Shown: positions 1 to 8,057 of the stretch, in pieces | Numbering within the stretch: position 1 is the stretch's first letter | Layout: each line of letters begins with the position of its first letter | The notes under the pieces: generated by a model | Databases searched by the model: none | Seen by the model: the letters and a program-made list of their open reading frames with translations, nothing else | Told to the model about the DNA's origin: nothing | Assembly (NCBI RefSeq): GCF_000164135.1 | Contig: NZ_GG770553.1 | Coordinates: 829,802 to 869,130 of the forward strand | Length of the DNA: 39,329 nucleotides | Direction: 5' to 3' | Source: Mycobacterium parascrofulaceum ATCC BAA-614 | GTDB taxonomy: Bacteria; Actinomycetota; Actinomycetes; Mycobacteriales; Mycobacteriaceae | Translations under genes and position numbers: made by a program

Positions 1-1136
1 AGCAGCGCGCCGGCCGCATCCTCGGTGCCACCGCCGGCCAGCAGCGCGCCCGCCGCGGCCACCAGCGAGGCGTTCGCGGCCTGGTCGGCGTATTCCTCCA
101 CCGGCCCGGCCATCGATCCCTTCGCGGTGTCGATGGCGGCGTCGATGGCGCCGCCGACCACGACGTGGGACGCTTCGCCCGCGGCGGCTGCCGCCCAGTT
201 ATGCCGGGGCGCTTGGGATTTGGGCCCGGCGGACGAAATGACCGGGACCACGGGGGCCTGCGGCCGCTTGGGCGAGGCCAGTTCCGGTTCCCGGTCCCGC
301 CATCGCTGCCGGTGCGCCGCGGCCTCGGAGACCTGCAGGCTGCGTTGCGCCAGGTCCAGCAGCGGCGTGCCCACCGCCTGCGTCAGCCCGTTCGCCACCG
401 CGGTCGACGCGCTCAGGGCGATGTCGGTGCCGACGCGGCCCAGCCGCGACTCCAGCACGGCGACCACCCGCGGCTGATGGTTCAGCAGGGCGGCGGCCGC
501 GCGGGCGCTGCGCGGCGCGACGGGGAGCCGCCCCAGCCAGCCCGTCACCGCGGCGCCGATGGCCGCGACGTCCATGACGGCGGCGCTGAACGGGACCAGG
601 ATCGCCAGCGGGTTGCCGGGGTCGGCGAACGGCGCGGTCCGGGGCGCCTCCCCCGAAGCGACCAGCGTCAAGTCCGCCGCGACGCTGCAGACGGTTTCGC
701 GCACGCGGTCCAGGAGCGCGTCTCCGTCGGGTTCGTTGTCGAATTCGATCACCAGCCGGCCGAGCGCACCTTCCACGTGGGCCGAGGCCACCCCCGGGAT
801 CCTGCGCACCGGCTCCTCCACCGCCGGCGCGTGCTCGTGCCAGCCGGGGAACGGCAGCAACGGATCCAGGTCCAGGTGCACCCGCCGCCCGCTCTGCCAG
901 CGAACCGGCGGCGTGACGCTGGGCCCGGAACCGTTGGGGGGACCGCTCAATCCGATGGCCCGGGTCGTGGTCTGGGCCATCGACTGCACCACCGGAACGG
1001 CCAACTCGGCGACCGGGCTGGCCAATGTCTGCAGGGCGCCCGCCGCGCCGGCCGCCGTGGACACACCCGCCCGCACCACCTGCGCGGCCCCGTCGGTCAT
1101 GCCGGCGACGACGCTGGCAACGCCGGGAATCCTCAC
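1..1136 (-). CDS. ctpI: P-type cation-transporting ATPase CtpI, N-terminal part (cut by window edge)
   Basis: This is an open minus-strand frame that runs off the left edge, so about 378 N-terminal residues are visible. I start it at a GTG at 1136 preceded by AAGGGTGACC as a ribosome binding site. The protein begins VRIPGVASVVAG and continues with stretches I recognise from mycobacterial CtpI (Rv0107c), such as PPVRWQSGRRVH, DLDPLLPFPGWHEHAP, RRIPGVASAHVEG and NHQPRVVAVLESRLGRVGTDIAL. CtpI and CtpH are unusually long (about 1500-1600 residues) P1-type ATPases. Their long N-terminal region lies before the catalytic core, so none of the DKTGT, actuator or nucleotide-binding motifs falls in this window. 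The transported ion is not established from sequence. The family assignment is strong. The choice of CtpI over its paralogue CtpH rests partly on the downstream gene order. Confidence 0.88.
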   Translation of the reverse strand, partial: MRIPGVASVVAGMTDGAAQVVRAGVSTAAGAAGALQTLASPVAELAVPVVQSMAQTTTRAIGLSGPPNGSGPSVTPPVRWQSGRRVHLDLDPLLPFPGWHEHAPAVEEPVRRIPGVASAHVEGALGRLVIEFDNEPDGDALLDRVRETVCSVAADLTLVASGEAPRTAPFADPGNPLAILVPFSAAVMDVAAIGAAVTGWLGRLPVAPRSARAAAALLNHQPRVVAVLESRLGRVGTDIALSASTAVANGLTQAVGTPLLDLAQRSLQVSEAAAHRQRWRDREPELASPKRPQAPVVPVISSAGPKSQAPRHNWAAAAAGEASHVVVGGAIDAAIDTAKGSMAGPVEEYADQAANASLVAAAGALLAGGGTEDAAGAL

Positions 1137-1295
1137 TCGGTCACCCTTCGATTACGTCTACCGCGCTAATGATCCTGGGGGGCTGGGGACCTGTCCACAG
1201 ATGGGGCCGTGGACGCTGCGACGACACCGGATGACGCCGGTGGGTCGGGCCTTCCCACGGGTGACCGGCGGTGCGGTCGCTTCCCTGCGGACAGG

Positions 1296-2252
1296 TTACC
1301 GGCTGGACGGGAAACCGAAGGTGCTGAACAGGCCGGGGTCCAGGAAGACGGTGATGGTGGCGACCCCGGCGTCACCCGCGGTGAGGACGTGGATGGAATG
1401 GGCCCGCATCGCCCCGTCGGCGCCGCGGCGGTATTCGGCGACCGCGGGTTGCGCGTTGGCGGCCGTCGGGATCATCGCGATGTCACCGGCCTTGGCGAAG
1501 GCACGCGCGGCGAGGAACCGCAGTACCGGATCGCGCCCGGTGAACCAGACAGGCAGGGGCGGCATTTCGAGTTTCACGTCCGCCTGCAGCAGCGCGGTGA
1601 GCGCCGCCATGTCCGCGTTCTCGAATGCCGCACAGTAGCGGTCCAGCAGGGCGCGGCGCTCGGCATCGTCGGGCTCGGACAGGCTGTCCTCGGTGGGTGA
1701 GAGCTCGGCGAGGCGGGCCCGCGCCCGCTGCAGCGAGCTGTTGACCGCGGCCGGCGTGGTCTCGAGCAGCTCGGCCACCTCGGCGGCGCTGAACTGCACG
1801 ACGTCGCGCAAGATGAGGACCGCTCGCTGGCGGGCGGGAAGCTCCTGCAGCGCCGTCATCACGGCCAGCCGCAGGCTTTGCCGCGCGGCGACGTTGTCCT
1901 CCGGCGTCCGGAACGTCAGCGCGTCGGGAATGGGTTCCAGCCACTCGTGGGGGCCGGCGATCGCGTCGAGGTCGATGTCCGGGTCGATGGATCCTTCGAT
2001 CACCCCGGCCGGCAGCACCCGCCGGGCGCGGTGCTGCAGGGCGCGCAGGCACGCGGTGGTCGCGATCCGGTACAGCCACGTTCGCAACGCCGCGCGCTCC
2101 TCGAACGCCTGGTAGCCGCGCCAGCCGTTGAGATAGGTTTCCTGGACCAGGTCCTCGGCGTCGTGCACCGACCCGAGCATCCGGTAGCAGTGCGCGATCA
2201 GCTCGGCACGAAACGGCGTGGCCTGCGCGATGAAATCCTCTCTGGCCGGCAC
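1296..2252 (-). CDS. ECF sigma factor with C-terminal SnoaL-like domain (SigG/SigX5-type)
   Basis: The 318-residue product is an extracytoplasmic-function sigma factor that would direct RNA polymerase to a specific promoter set. Residues about 10-75 form sigma region 2, with YRMLGSVHDAEDLVQETYLNGWRG and RTWLYRIATTACL split across its helices. Residues about 125-185 form region 4, with LQELPARQRAVLILRDV followed by a helix-turn-helix ending NSSLQRARARL. The last 115 or so residues (RYCAAFENADMAALTALL onward) are a SnoaL/NTF2-like fold. In such ECF groups this fold modulates the sigma factor in cis and stands in for a separate anti-sigma factor; none is seen nearby. The start is GTG at 2252 with AGGAGAAG just upstream. 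It is divergent from an SDR and DUF899 pair, which is a natural candidate target. The signal sensed is unknown. Confidence 0.88.
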   Translation of the reverse strand: MPAREDFIAQATPFRAELIAHCYRMLGSVHDAEDLVQETYLNGWRGYQAFEERAALRTWLYRIATTACLRALQHRARRVLPAGVIEGSIDPDIDLDAIAGPHEWLEPIPDALTFRTPEDNVAARQSLRLAVMTALQELPARQRAVLILRDVVQFSAAEVAELLETTPAAVNSSLQRARARLAELSPTEDSLSEPDDAERRALLDRYCAAFENADMAALTALLQADVKLEMPPLPVWFTGRDPVLRFLAARAFAKAGDIAMIPTAANAQPAVAEYRRGADGAMRAHSIHVLTAGDAGVATITVFLDPGLFSTFGFPSSR

Positions 2253-2313
2253 GGCTTCTCCTATCTCGGCTGCGACCGAACGCTACTCCTGTACAGAGAC
2301 GGCGGGCCGCCGA

Positions 2314-2340
2314 AATTCATCGGTCCGCGGGCGATGAATT
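2314..2340. promoter_or_regulatory. Inverted repeat in divergent promoter region (candidate operator)
   Basis: AATTCATCG at 2314-2322 is mirrored exactly by CGATGAATT at 2332-2340, with a 9-nt GC-rich spacer. It lies between the sigma factor start (2252) and the SDR start (2402), and its arms are AT-richer than the surrounding sequence. That fits a protein-binding dyad controlling one or both genes. No regulator can be named. Confidence 0.45.
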
Positions 2341-2401
2341 CGCGCGCCGCACCGCATCTCCATTGGTGGACGCACGTTTCCCACGGAGAGCGGAGGACGA
2401 C

Positions 2402-3157
2402 ATGAACGAGCTGGATGGCCTGGCGGGCAGCACGGCGATCGTGACCGGGGCGAGCCGCGGATTCGGCCGCGCCATCGCCGGCGCGCTCGCGGGCGCGGGC
2501 GCGCGGGTGGTCGGTGTGGCGCGCACCCGGTCGGGTCTCGAGGAGACCCATGACGAGCTGGGTGCCGGCTTCGTCCCGGTGGTCGCCGACGCCGCCGACC
2601 CCGCGACGGCGCAGCGGCTCATCGACGAATACCGGCCGCGGACACTGGTGTTGAGCGCCGGGGCCGCACCGCGCATGAGCCCGCTGCAGGAGCAGAGCTG
2701 GGACAGCTTCAGCCGGAACTGGAATGTCGATGTCGCGCAAGCCTTTCACTGGACCCGCCACGCGCTGCGACGTCCGCTGGCTCCGGGCGGCTCCGTGATC
2801 GTCATGTCCAGCGGCGCCGCGATGGCCGGGTCGCCGCTGAGCGGCGGGTACGCGGGGGCGAAGGCCGCGGTCAGGTTCATCGCCGGCTATGCCGCCGCCG
2901 AGTCGCAGCGGGCCGGGCTCGGGATCCGCTTCGTGGCCGTCCTGCCCCGGCTGACGCCGGCCACCGACCTGGGCGCCGAGGCCGTCGCGGCCTACGCCCG
3001 ACGCCAAGGGGTGGACGTCGACACGTTCGTGCGGGCCGGCGGGCCCCCGCTCACCGCGGAGCAGGTGGGCCGGTCGGTCCTGGAGATCGCCGGCGGCGCC
3101 CCCGGGAGCGGCGACGCGTTCCTGTTGACGTCGAGCGGCCTGGCGGCCGTGGCCTGA
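2402..3157 (+). CDS. Short-chain dehydrogenase/reductase
   Basis: The product is a 251-residue classical SDR, a cytoplasmic NAD(P)-dependent oxidoreductase. The cofactor motif is VTGASRGFGRAIAG near the N terminus, and the active site shows a Ser in VMSSGAAM and a YAGAK pair (Tyr-x3-Lys). The Asn-Ala-Gly motif of many SDRs is replaced by LSAGAAPR. I start it at ATG 2402 because GGAGGA lies 6-8 nt upstream; an in-frame start at 2363 has no such site. The DUF899 gene follows after 29 nt on the same strand, so the two are probably co-transcribed, and the divergent sigma factor may control both. The substrate is unknown. Confidence 0.85.
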   Translation: MNELDGLAGSTAIVTGASRGFGRAIAGALAGAGARVVGVARTRSGLEETHDELGAGFVPVVADAADPATAQRLIDEYRPRTLVLSAGAAPRMSPLQEQSWDSFSRNWNVDVAQAFHWTRHALRRPLAPGGSVIVMSSGAAMAGSPLSGGYAGAKAAVRFIAGYAAAESQRAGLGIRFVAVLPRLTPATDLGAEAVAAYARRQGVDVDTFVRAGGPPLTAEQVGRSVLEIAGGAPGSGDAFLLTSSGLAAVA

Positions 3158-3186
3158 GACCACGAAACGGCAAGGAGGACAACGCC

Positions 3187-3924
3187 ATGAACACACCCCC
3201 CATCGTGTCGGCGCCGGAATGGGCCGCCGCGCGCGACCGACTCCTGGTGCGGGAGAAGGAAGTGATGAGAGCCCACGACGCCCTTGCCACGGCGCGCCGG
3301 CGGATGCCCTGGCTGGCCGTCGACGACGGCTACGCGTTCGAGGGGCCGGAGGGCCCGGTGAGGCTGCGGGAGCTGTTCGCGGGCCGGCGTCAGCTGATCG
3401 TGTACCGCGCCTTCTTCGAACCCGGCGTGGACGGCTGGCCCGACCACGCCTGCCGCGGCTGCTCGATGATCGCCGACCACGTCGGACACCTCGCCCACCT
3501 CAACGCGCGCGACACCACCCTGGTGTTCGCCTCGCGGGCACCACAGCCCGACATCGCGCGGTTGAAGGCCCGGATGGGCTGGCGGATGCCGTGGTTCACG
3601 CTGACCGACGATTTCGATGCCGACTTCGGCGTGGACCAGTGGCACGGCACGAACGCGTTCATCCATGACGGCGACCGCGTGTTCCGGACCTATTTCATCA
3701 ACAATCGCGGCGACGAGGCGCTGGGCAACACGTGGAGCTACCTCGACATGACCGCGCTGGGACGCCAGGAGAACTGGGAGGACTCACCGGACGGGTACCC
3801 GCAAACCGCGCCCTACGAGTGGTGGGAATGGCACGACGCATACGGCGAGCACGCGCCGTCGCGGTGGTTCGGCGAGCCCGATCCCGACGATCCGAACGAC
3901 CCGCGCCCGGCGCGCGGCGGCTAA
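3187..3924 (+). CDS. DUF899 family thioredoxin-like protein
   Basis: The 245-residue protein matches the DUF899 pattern. Its N-terminal helix EWAAARDRLLVREKEVMRAHD is followed by RRRMPWLAVDDGYAF, then a thioredoxin-like core with LIVYRAFF, a DHACRGCSMIAD segment (two Cys as CxxC) and LVFASRAP. The C-terminal part is rich in Trp and Tyr (NTWSYLDMTALGRQENW, YEWWEWHDAYG). Members are assumed to be cytoplasmic redox proteins, but no reaction has been established for the family to my knowledge. The ATG at 3187 has AAGGAGGAC upstream. It sits 29 nt after the SDR, which supports one transcription unit, and is followed by a large inverted repeat that looks like a terminator. Confidence 0.85.
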   Translation: MNTPPIVSAPEWAAARDRLLVREKEVMRAHDALATARRRMPWLAVDDGYAFEGPEGPVRLRELFAGRRQLIVYRAFFEPGVDGWPDHACRGCSMIADHVGHLAHLNARDTTLVFASRAPQPDIARLKARMGWRMPWFTLTDDFDADFGVDQWHGTNAFIHDGDRVFRTYFINNRGDEALGNTWSYLDMTALGRQENWEDSPDGYPQTAPYEWWEWHDAYGEHAPSRWFGEPDPDDPNDPRPARGG

Positions 3925-3956
3925 ATCCGGCCGCCCCGCATTTCGCGTTCCCGGCC

Positions 3957-4010
3957 CCGAATAACACGAATGCGCGGTAGCCGTCCGACGGCTACGCGCG
4001 CAATATTCGG
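3957..4010. terminator. Extended imperfect hairpin between convergent genes (bidirectional terminator candidate)
   Basis: Three nested pairs of arms can be read: CCGAATA (3957-3963) with TATTCGG (4004-4010), TGCGCG (3971-3976) with CGCGCA (3997-4002), and GTAGCCG (3977-3983) with CGGCTAC (3989-3995). The loop is TCCGA. The structure lies between the DUF899 stop (3924) and the stop of the opposing small gene (4026). There is no long T tract, which is common for mycobacterial terminators. Confidence 0.55.
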
Positions 4011-4025
4011 CCGAGAAAATTCGGG

Positions 4026-4250
4026 CTACAAAATTCGGTGGTTTGCCCTGTTGACGTGGTAGCCCGCCGGGAACGACTTCTCGATGACCTGCAGCTGGTG
4101 GTCCACCCGGGACTCGAGCTCGAGGACCACGCAGCTATCGCCGACGGCCTTCGATTCGAGGACTATGTACCGCTGGCCGCAATCCATGATGGGATCACCT
4201 GAGTGCAATGTTTCGACGGGCACCAATTCCGGGCTTCCGTTTGATTCCAC
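4026..4250 (-). CDS. Small hypothetical protein (74 residues)
   Basis: I do not recognise this protein. It looks like a true coding frame because its composition is balanced (SGDPIMDCGQRYIVL, DSCVVLELESRVDHQLQVIEKSF) and lacks the Arg/Pro/Ala runs of shadow frames in this DNA. Alternating hydrophobic and charged residues suggest a small all-beta soluble fold. There is no signal peptide or membrane segment. The start is uncertain: GTG at 4250 has only a weak upstream purine stretch, and internal starts would shorten it. It shares orientation with the SnoaL gene 61 nt upstream and could be read from the same transcript. Confidence 0.5.
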   Translation of the reverse strand: MESNGSPELVPVETLHSGDPIMDCGQRYIVLESKAVGDSCVVLELESRVDHQLQVIEKSFPAGYHVNRANHRIL

Positions 4251-4311
4251 CCGTCACACGCTAGGTCAAATTCGCGGTTCAGGGAATAGTCTTCCGGCCA
4301 CCCGCGGCGGT

Positions 4312-4674
4312 TCACTGCGCCGCGGGCTGCTTGAAGAACACGCTCACGTGGCGGATGCGCCCGTCGTCGCCCCGCTCGAACACGATGCATTCGGGCCAGC
4401 GCTTGGTGACGCCGTCGATATCGAACGCCTCGGTCAACTCGACGTAGGACAGGCGGGCGTCGACGTGCGAAACCCGGTGCACGTCAAGCCGATGTCCCGA
4501 CAAGTTGGTGAGGACCTGGCGTAGGTAGGCGACGTAGTGGTGCTTGCCCTCGACGACGTCGCAGAACGGGCCCTCGCGGACCAACCCGTCGTCGGCGATG
4601 GTCGCGGCGAGACCGTCCCAGTCGTGCGCGGCCAGGCACTGCAGATAGCGCTCGACCACACCCGCTTCGGTCAC
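4312..4674 (-). CDS. SnoaL/NTF2-like protein
   Basis: The product is a 120-residue SnoaL-like polyketide-cyclase-fold protein. It opens with a helix (VVERYLQCLAAHDWDGLAATI), followed by ADDGLVREGPFCDVVEGKHHYVAYLRQVL and a beta-sheet half ending FERGDDGRIRHVSVFFKQP, the usual cone-shaped barrel. Such proteins bind small hydrophobic ligands or act as isomerases or cyclases, and no catalytic residue can be assigned here. I prefer the GTG at 4674 because GGAGAAGAC immediately precedes it. In-frame GTG codons at 4689 and 4692 would add five or six residues. It is divergent from the rhomboid gene, and the 100 bp between the two starts must hold both promoters. Confidence 0.75.
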   Translation of the reverse strand: MTEAGVVERYLQCLAAHDWDGLAATIADDGLVREGPFCDVVEGKHHYVAYLRQVLTNLSGHRLDVHRVSHVDARLSYVELTEAFDIDGVTKRWPECIVFERGDDGRIRHVSVFFKQPAAQ

Positions 4675-4774
4675 GTCTTCTCCACCCACCACACAGTAGG
4701 GGAGGGGAGCGGGCGGGGAAACGGGTTCGCCGAAGCGCTGCGCCCGGGCCGGGGATGCGGGAAAGAATGGGGCG

Positions 4775-5632
4775 ATGAGCGGACCCCCTTCCCCGCCGAC
4801 GGCGCCGACCTGCTACCGGCACCCGGGCCGCCCGACGTATGTCCGCTGCAACCGTTGCGAGCGGTACATCTGCGGGGACTGCATGCGCAGCGCGGCCGTC
4901 GGGCACCAGTGCGTCGAGTGCGTCCGGGCGGGCGCGCGGACCATCCGGCAGCCGCGCACCCGCTTCGGCGGGCGGCAGCGGTCGGCCGCCCCGGTGCTCA
5001 CCTACGCGCTGATCGCGATCAACGTGCTGGCGTTCGTGCTGCAACTGGCGGCGGGGAATCTGGAAAGGCAGCTCGCGTTGTGGCCGCCGGCGGTGGCCGA
5101 CGGTCAGTATTACCGCTTGGCGACGTCGGCGTTCCTGCATTACGGGGCGACGCATCTGGTTTTCAACATGTGGGCGCTGTATGTGGTCGGCCCGCCGCTC
5201 GAAAGCTGGCTGGGCCGGCTGCGTTTCGGCGCGTTGTATGCGATGAGCGGATTGGGCGGTTCGGTCCTGGTGTACCTGGTTTCGCCGCTCGACACGGCGA
5301 CCGCCGGCGCCTCGGGTGCGATCTTCGGCCTGTTCGGCGCCACCTTCGTGGTCGGCAAGCGGCTGGCGGTCGACGTCCGCTGGGTCGTCGTGGTGATCGC
5401 GATCAACCTGGTCTTCACTTTCCTTGTCCCGTTGATGAGTTCGCAGCGCATCAGCTGGCAGGCGCACGTGGGCGGGCTGGTGACGGGCGGGCTGGTCGCC
5501 GCGGCCTACGTCTACCCGCCAAGGCAGCGCCGGAACATGATTCAGGCCGCGGTGACGGCCACCCTGGTCGTGTTGTTCGCGGCGCTGGTCTGGTGGCGCA
5601 CCGCGGAGCTGCTCGCGGAGTTCTCCGCATGA
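4775..5632 (+). CDS. Rhomboid-family intramembrane serine protease with N-terminal zinc finger (Rv0110-like)
   Basis: The 285-residue membrane protein would cleave transmembrane substrates inside the bilayer. Residues 12-50 hold a Cys/His cluster (C13, H16, C25, C28, C33, C36, H44, C46, C49) resembling a B-box-type zinc finger on the cytoplasmic side. Six or more hydrophobic segments follow from residue 74. The catalytic Ser is S180 in GASG and the His is H231 in AHVGG; HLVFN (H127 to N131) matches the conserved HxxxN of the first loop. The combination matches Rv0110 of M. tuberculosis. The gene's stop overlaps the start of the SRPBCC gene (ATGA at 5629), so the two are translationally coupled. 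Confidence 0.9.
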   Translation: MSGPPSPPTAPTCYRHPGRPTYVRCNRCERYICGDCMRSAAVGHQCVECVRAGARTIRQPRTRFGGRQRSAAPVLTYALIAINVLAFVLQLAAGNLERQLALWPPAVADGQYYRLATSAFLHYGATHLVFNMWALYVVGPPLESWLGRLRFGALYAMSGLGGSVLVYLVSPLDTATAGASGAIFGLFGATFVVGKRLAVDVRWVVVVIAINLVFTFLVPLMSSQRISWQAHVGGLVTGGLVAAAYVYPPRQRRNMIQAAVTATLVVLFAALVWWRTAELLAEFSA

Positions 5633-6090
5633 GCTGGTGGACCGCCCACTCCGAGCACACGCTGACCGAGGACGTGCCCGCGCCGCCGGGCGCGGTCCGC
5701 GACTTCTACGTGGACCTGGACAACATCAAGCTGGTGCACCCGCTGATCGTGTTCGTGGAGACGTTGTCGCGCACCGAAACGCCGGACGGATACGAGCACT
5801 GTTACCGGGTGCGCGACCGGATCCCGTTGGGCCCGTTCACCATCAAGGTCGCCTATCGGGCCCGGCTGCGGGTGCCGGCGGTGGGTGACGTGCTGACCGA
5901 GGCCGACCAGTCGCCGGGGGTGCGGCTGCGCGGAACGGTGAGCTTCGCGCCGATCGCCGCGGGCACCCGGGTGACCGAGCGGATTCGGATCGCGGCGCCC
6001 CGCCCGCTCGCCCCGGTGACCACGCGCGAGGCCGTCAAGGCGCACATCGCGATGCTGGCCGGCATCCGCCGCCACTTCGAGACCCGATGA
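5629..6090 (+). CDS. SRPBCC (START/polyketide-cyclase-like) protein
   Basis: This 153-residue protein has an SRPBCC-type hydrophobic pocket fold. It begins with a WWTAHSEHTLTEDVPAP strand, then VRDFYVDLDNIKLVHPLIV, the usual segment in which a helix closes over the cavity, and ends with a long C-terminal helix (TREAVKAHIAMLAGIRRHF). The family binds lipids or other hydrophobic ligands, and the ligand here is unknown. The start ATG overlaps the rhomboid stop by ATGA, so the two are co-translated. Its stop at 6090 abuts the stop of the opposing alcohol dehydrogenase with no intervening base, which marks the left edge of the catabolic island. Confidence 0.8.
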   Translation: MSWWTAHSEHTLTEDVPAPPGAVRDFYVDLDNIKLVHPLIVFVETLSRTETPDGYEHCYRVRDRIPLGPFTIKVAYRARLRVPAVGDVLTEADQSPGVRLRGTVSFAPIAAGTRVTERIRIAAPRPLAPVTTREAVKAHIAMLAGIRRHFETR

Positions 6091-7263
6091 TCAGCCGCCG
6101 GTCTTGATGGTGTCGAACTCGATGATCCCGCGAATGTTGCGGCCCTCGCGCAGGTCCGTGAATGCGTCGTTGATCTCGTCGAGCCGGTAGTGTCGGGTGA
6201 CCAACTCATCGAGTTTCAACTCACCGGCCTGATACAGCGACAACAGCATCGGCACGCTCGTGCGCGGATTCATCCCGCCGTAGAGCGCTCCCCGCAGCTG
6301 TTTGGCCGACAGCGTCATCTCCTGCAAAACCAACGGAACCGGCGGCTCGGTGAAGGGGGTGATGCCGGTCAGCACGCAAATCCCGCCCTTGCGCAGCAAC
6401 GCCATCGCCGCCGGGATCAGGTCCACGTGCACGACGCCGGGGCTGACGACGACGCGGTCGGCCATGACGCCCGCGGTGATATCTCTGACCAACGGTATCG
6501 CTTCCCCGGCGGAGGCGGCGGTATGCGTGGCGCCGAAGAGCTTGGCCGAATCTCGCTTGGAGTCAACCGGATCCACTGCGACGACATACTTTGCGCCGAC
6601 GGCGCGCGCACCCTGCAGCGCGTTCATCCCGACGCCCCCGGTGCCGATGACCACCACGGTGTCGCCGGGCTCGGTTCCCGCCGACACCGTAGCGGAGCCC
6701 CAACCGGTGCTGACGCCGCACGACACGAGGGAGGCGGCATGGAACGGGATCGCGTCGCCGATCTTGATGACGGACCTTTCCGACAGCACCGCATATTCCG
6801 CGAAGGTGCCGAGCTGACCGTAAGCCAACAGATCCTCTTCGCCGAGATGCCTGCGGCAGGTACCGTCGGTGGGCATCTCCCGCACGAACAGGCTCGCGCC
6901 GATATCGCAGATGTAGCTCTGCCCGTTCACACAAAACCGGCAATTGCCGCATGCCGGAATGAACGAGAGGGCCACCCGATCCCCCGGCTGCACCGTCGAC
7001 ACGTTCGGCCCGACTTCCTCGACGACACCGGCACCCTCGTGACCCCCGAGCAAGGGGAACCAGTCCGGCGCGGGCTGACCGCTGGCCGCCAGCGCCTCTG
7101 GAGTCGGCACCACATCGCCGGTGAACAAGTGGTCGTCGGAGTGACAGATTCCGGCGACGGCCATCCGCACCAGGACCTCACCGTTGCGGGGCGGGTCGAG
7201 TTCGATCTCGCGGATCTCCCAGTCCCTGCCGACCCCGCGGATCACCGCGGCCTGACACTTCAT
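6091..7263 (-). CDS. Zn-dependent NDMA-type alcohol dehydrogenase (MDR superfamily)
   Basis: The 390-residue medium-chain alcohol dehydrogenase would oxidise a primary or secondary alcohol. Catalytic zinc ligands are C40 (GICHSDDH) and H75 with E76 (GGHEGAGVV), plus a later Cys in VSCGVSTGWG. The structural zinc site is C105, C108, C111 and C119. The cofactor motif is IGTGGVGMNALQGA. Layout and motifs such as ALSFIPACG and GGVGMNALQGA match the actinobacterial family annotated as NDMA-dependent alcohol dehydrogenases. In mycobacteria this family keeps its nicotinamide bound and is linked to the redox carrier mycofactocin. AAGGAGGTCGC precedes the ATG at 7263. It is the last gene of the left operon, 19 nt after an SDR. 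The likely role is oxidation of a hydroxy intermediate from ring opening. Confidence 0.87.
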   Translation of the reverse strand: MKCQAAVIRGVGRDWEIREIELDPPRNGEVLVRMAVAGICHSDDHLFTGDVVPTPEALAASGQPAPDWFPLLGGHEGAGVVEEVGPNVSTVQPGDRVALSFIPACGNCRFCVNGQSYICDIGASLFVREMPTDGTCRRHLGEEDLLAYGQLGTFAEYAVLSERSVIKIGDAIPFHAASLVSCGVSTGWGSATVSAGTEPGDTVVVIGTGGVGMNALQGARAVGAKYVVAVDPVDSKRDSAKLFGATHTAASAGEAIPLVRDITAGVMADRVVVSPGVVHVDLIPAAMALLRKGGICVLTGITPFTEPPVPLVLQEMTLSAKQLRGALYGGMNPRTSVPMLLSLYQAGELKLDELVTRHYRLDEINDAFTDLREGRNIRGIIEFDTIKTGG

Positions 7264-7282
7264 TGCGACCTCCTTGACAGCT

Positions 7283-8056
7283 TCACCGCGCGATCCATTC
7301 CGACGACAACGCGAACTCCGAAAGGTACTTCGTTGAACTCCAGCCGCCGTCGACGACGATCGTCTGCCCATTGATGAAGCTGCCGGCCGGCGAACACAGG
7401 AAGGCGACGGTGCCGGCGATGTCATCGACGGTGCCCAAGCGCTGATGCGGCGTCATCTCGGTGTTGATCTTGCGGAATCGCTCGTCCTGCAGGCGTTCCT
7501 CGACCATCGGCGTCAGCGTCACACCGGGCGCGACGGCGTTACAACGGATGCCGGCCGACCCGTACTGGCAGGCGATGTGTGTCGTCAGCGCGGTCAGCCC
7601 GCCCTTGGCCGCGGAATAGGCGCCACCACGCAGTCCGCCGATCACCGCGAACGTCGATGTGATGTTGATGATCGCCGATCCGGGTCGCATGTGGGGCAGG
7701 ACGTCACGCGCAAGCCGGAACGGTGCCCGCAGCATCAAATCCAGGAAGTGGTCCAGTGTTTCGTCGTCGGTCTCGTGGAGCGGCTTGGGGCTGCCCACCC
7801 CGGCATTGTTGATCAGGAAGTCGATGCGACCCCAGCGAGAGACCGCGAGGTCGACGATGCGTCGCGGGGCGTCGTCGTGGGTCAGGTCGACGGCGAGTGT
7901 CGCGACGCGATCGGGATCGTCGACCGCCCTTTCCAGTTCGGCGAGCCGGTCGTTATCGCGGGCGGCACCGACGACCGCCATGCCCATCTCGGCGAGTTTG
8001 GTTGCACACCCCAAGCCGATGCCGCTGCTTGCTCCGGTGACTATCGCGACCTGCAT
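7283..8056 (-). CDS. Short-chain dehydrogenase/reductase
   Basis: The product is a 257-residue classical SDR. The N terminus reads [16 protein letters not shown] (TGxxxGIG), followed by NNAGVG, a catalytic Ser in INITSTF and YSAAK (Tyr-x3-Lys). The C terminus ends [13 protein letters not shown], typical of FabG-like oxidoreductases. Its start at 8056 lies 1 nt past the stop of the acyl-CoA synthetase, so the genes are tightly coupled. In context it probably interconverts a hydroxyl and a keto group, either on the ring substrate or as a 3-hydroxyacyl-CoA step. Sequence alone cannot separate these options. Confidence 0.85.
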   Translation of the reverse strand: MQVAIVTGASSGIGLGCATKLAEMGMAVVGAARDNDRLAELERAVDDPDRVATLAVDLTHDDAPRRIVDLAVSRWGRIDFLINNAGVGSPKPLHETDDETLDHFLDLMLRAPFRLARDVLPHMRPGSAIINITSTFAVIGGLRGGAYSAAKGGLTALTTHIACQYGSAGIRCNAVAPGVTLTPMVEERLQDERFRKINTEMTPHQRLGTVDDIAGTVAFLCSPAGSFINGQTIVVDGGWSSTKYLSEFALSSEWIAR

Positions 8057-8057
8057 T

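Noticed and set aside
4537..5628. Upstream part of the long plus-strand frame ending at 6090
   Set aside because: It is out of frame with, and overlaps, the rhomboid gene. Only the part from ATG 5629 looks like an SRPBCC protein.
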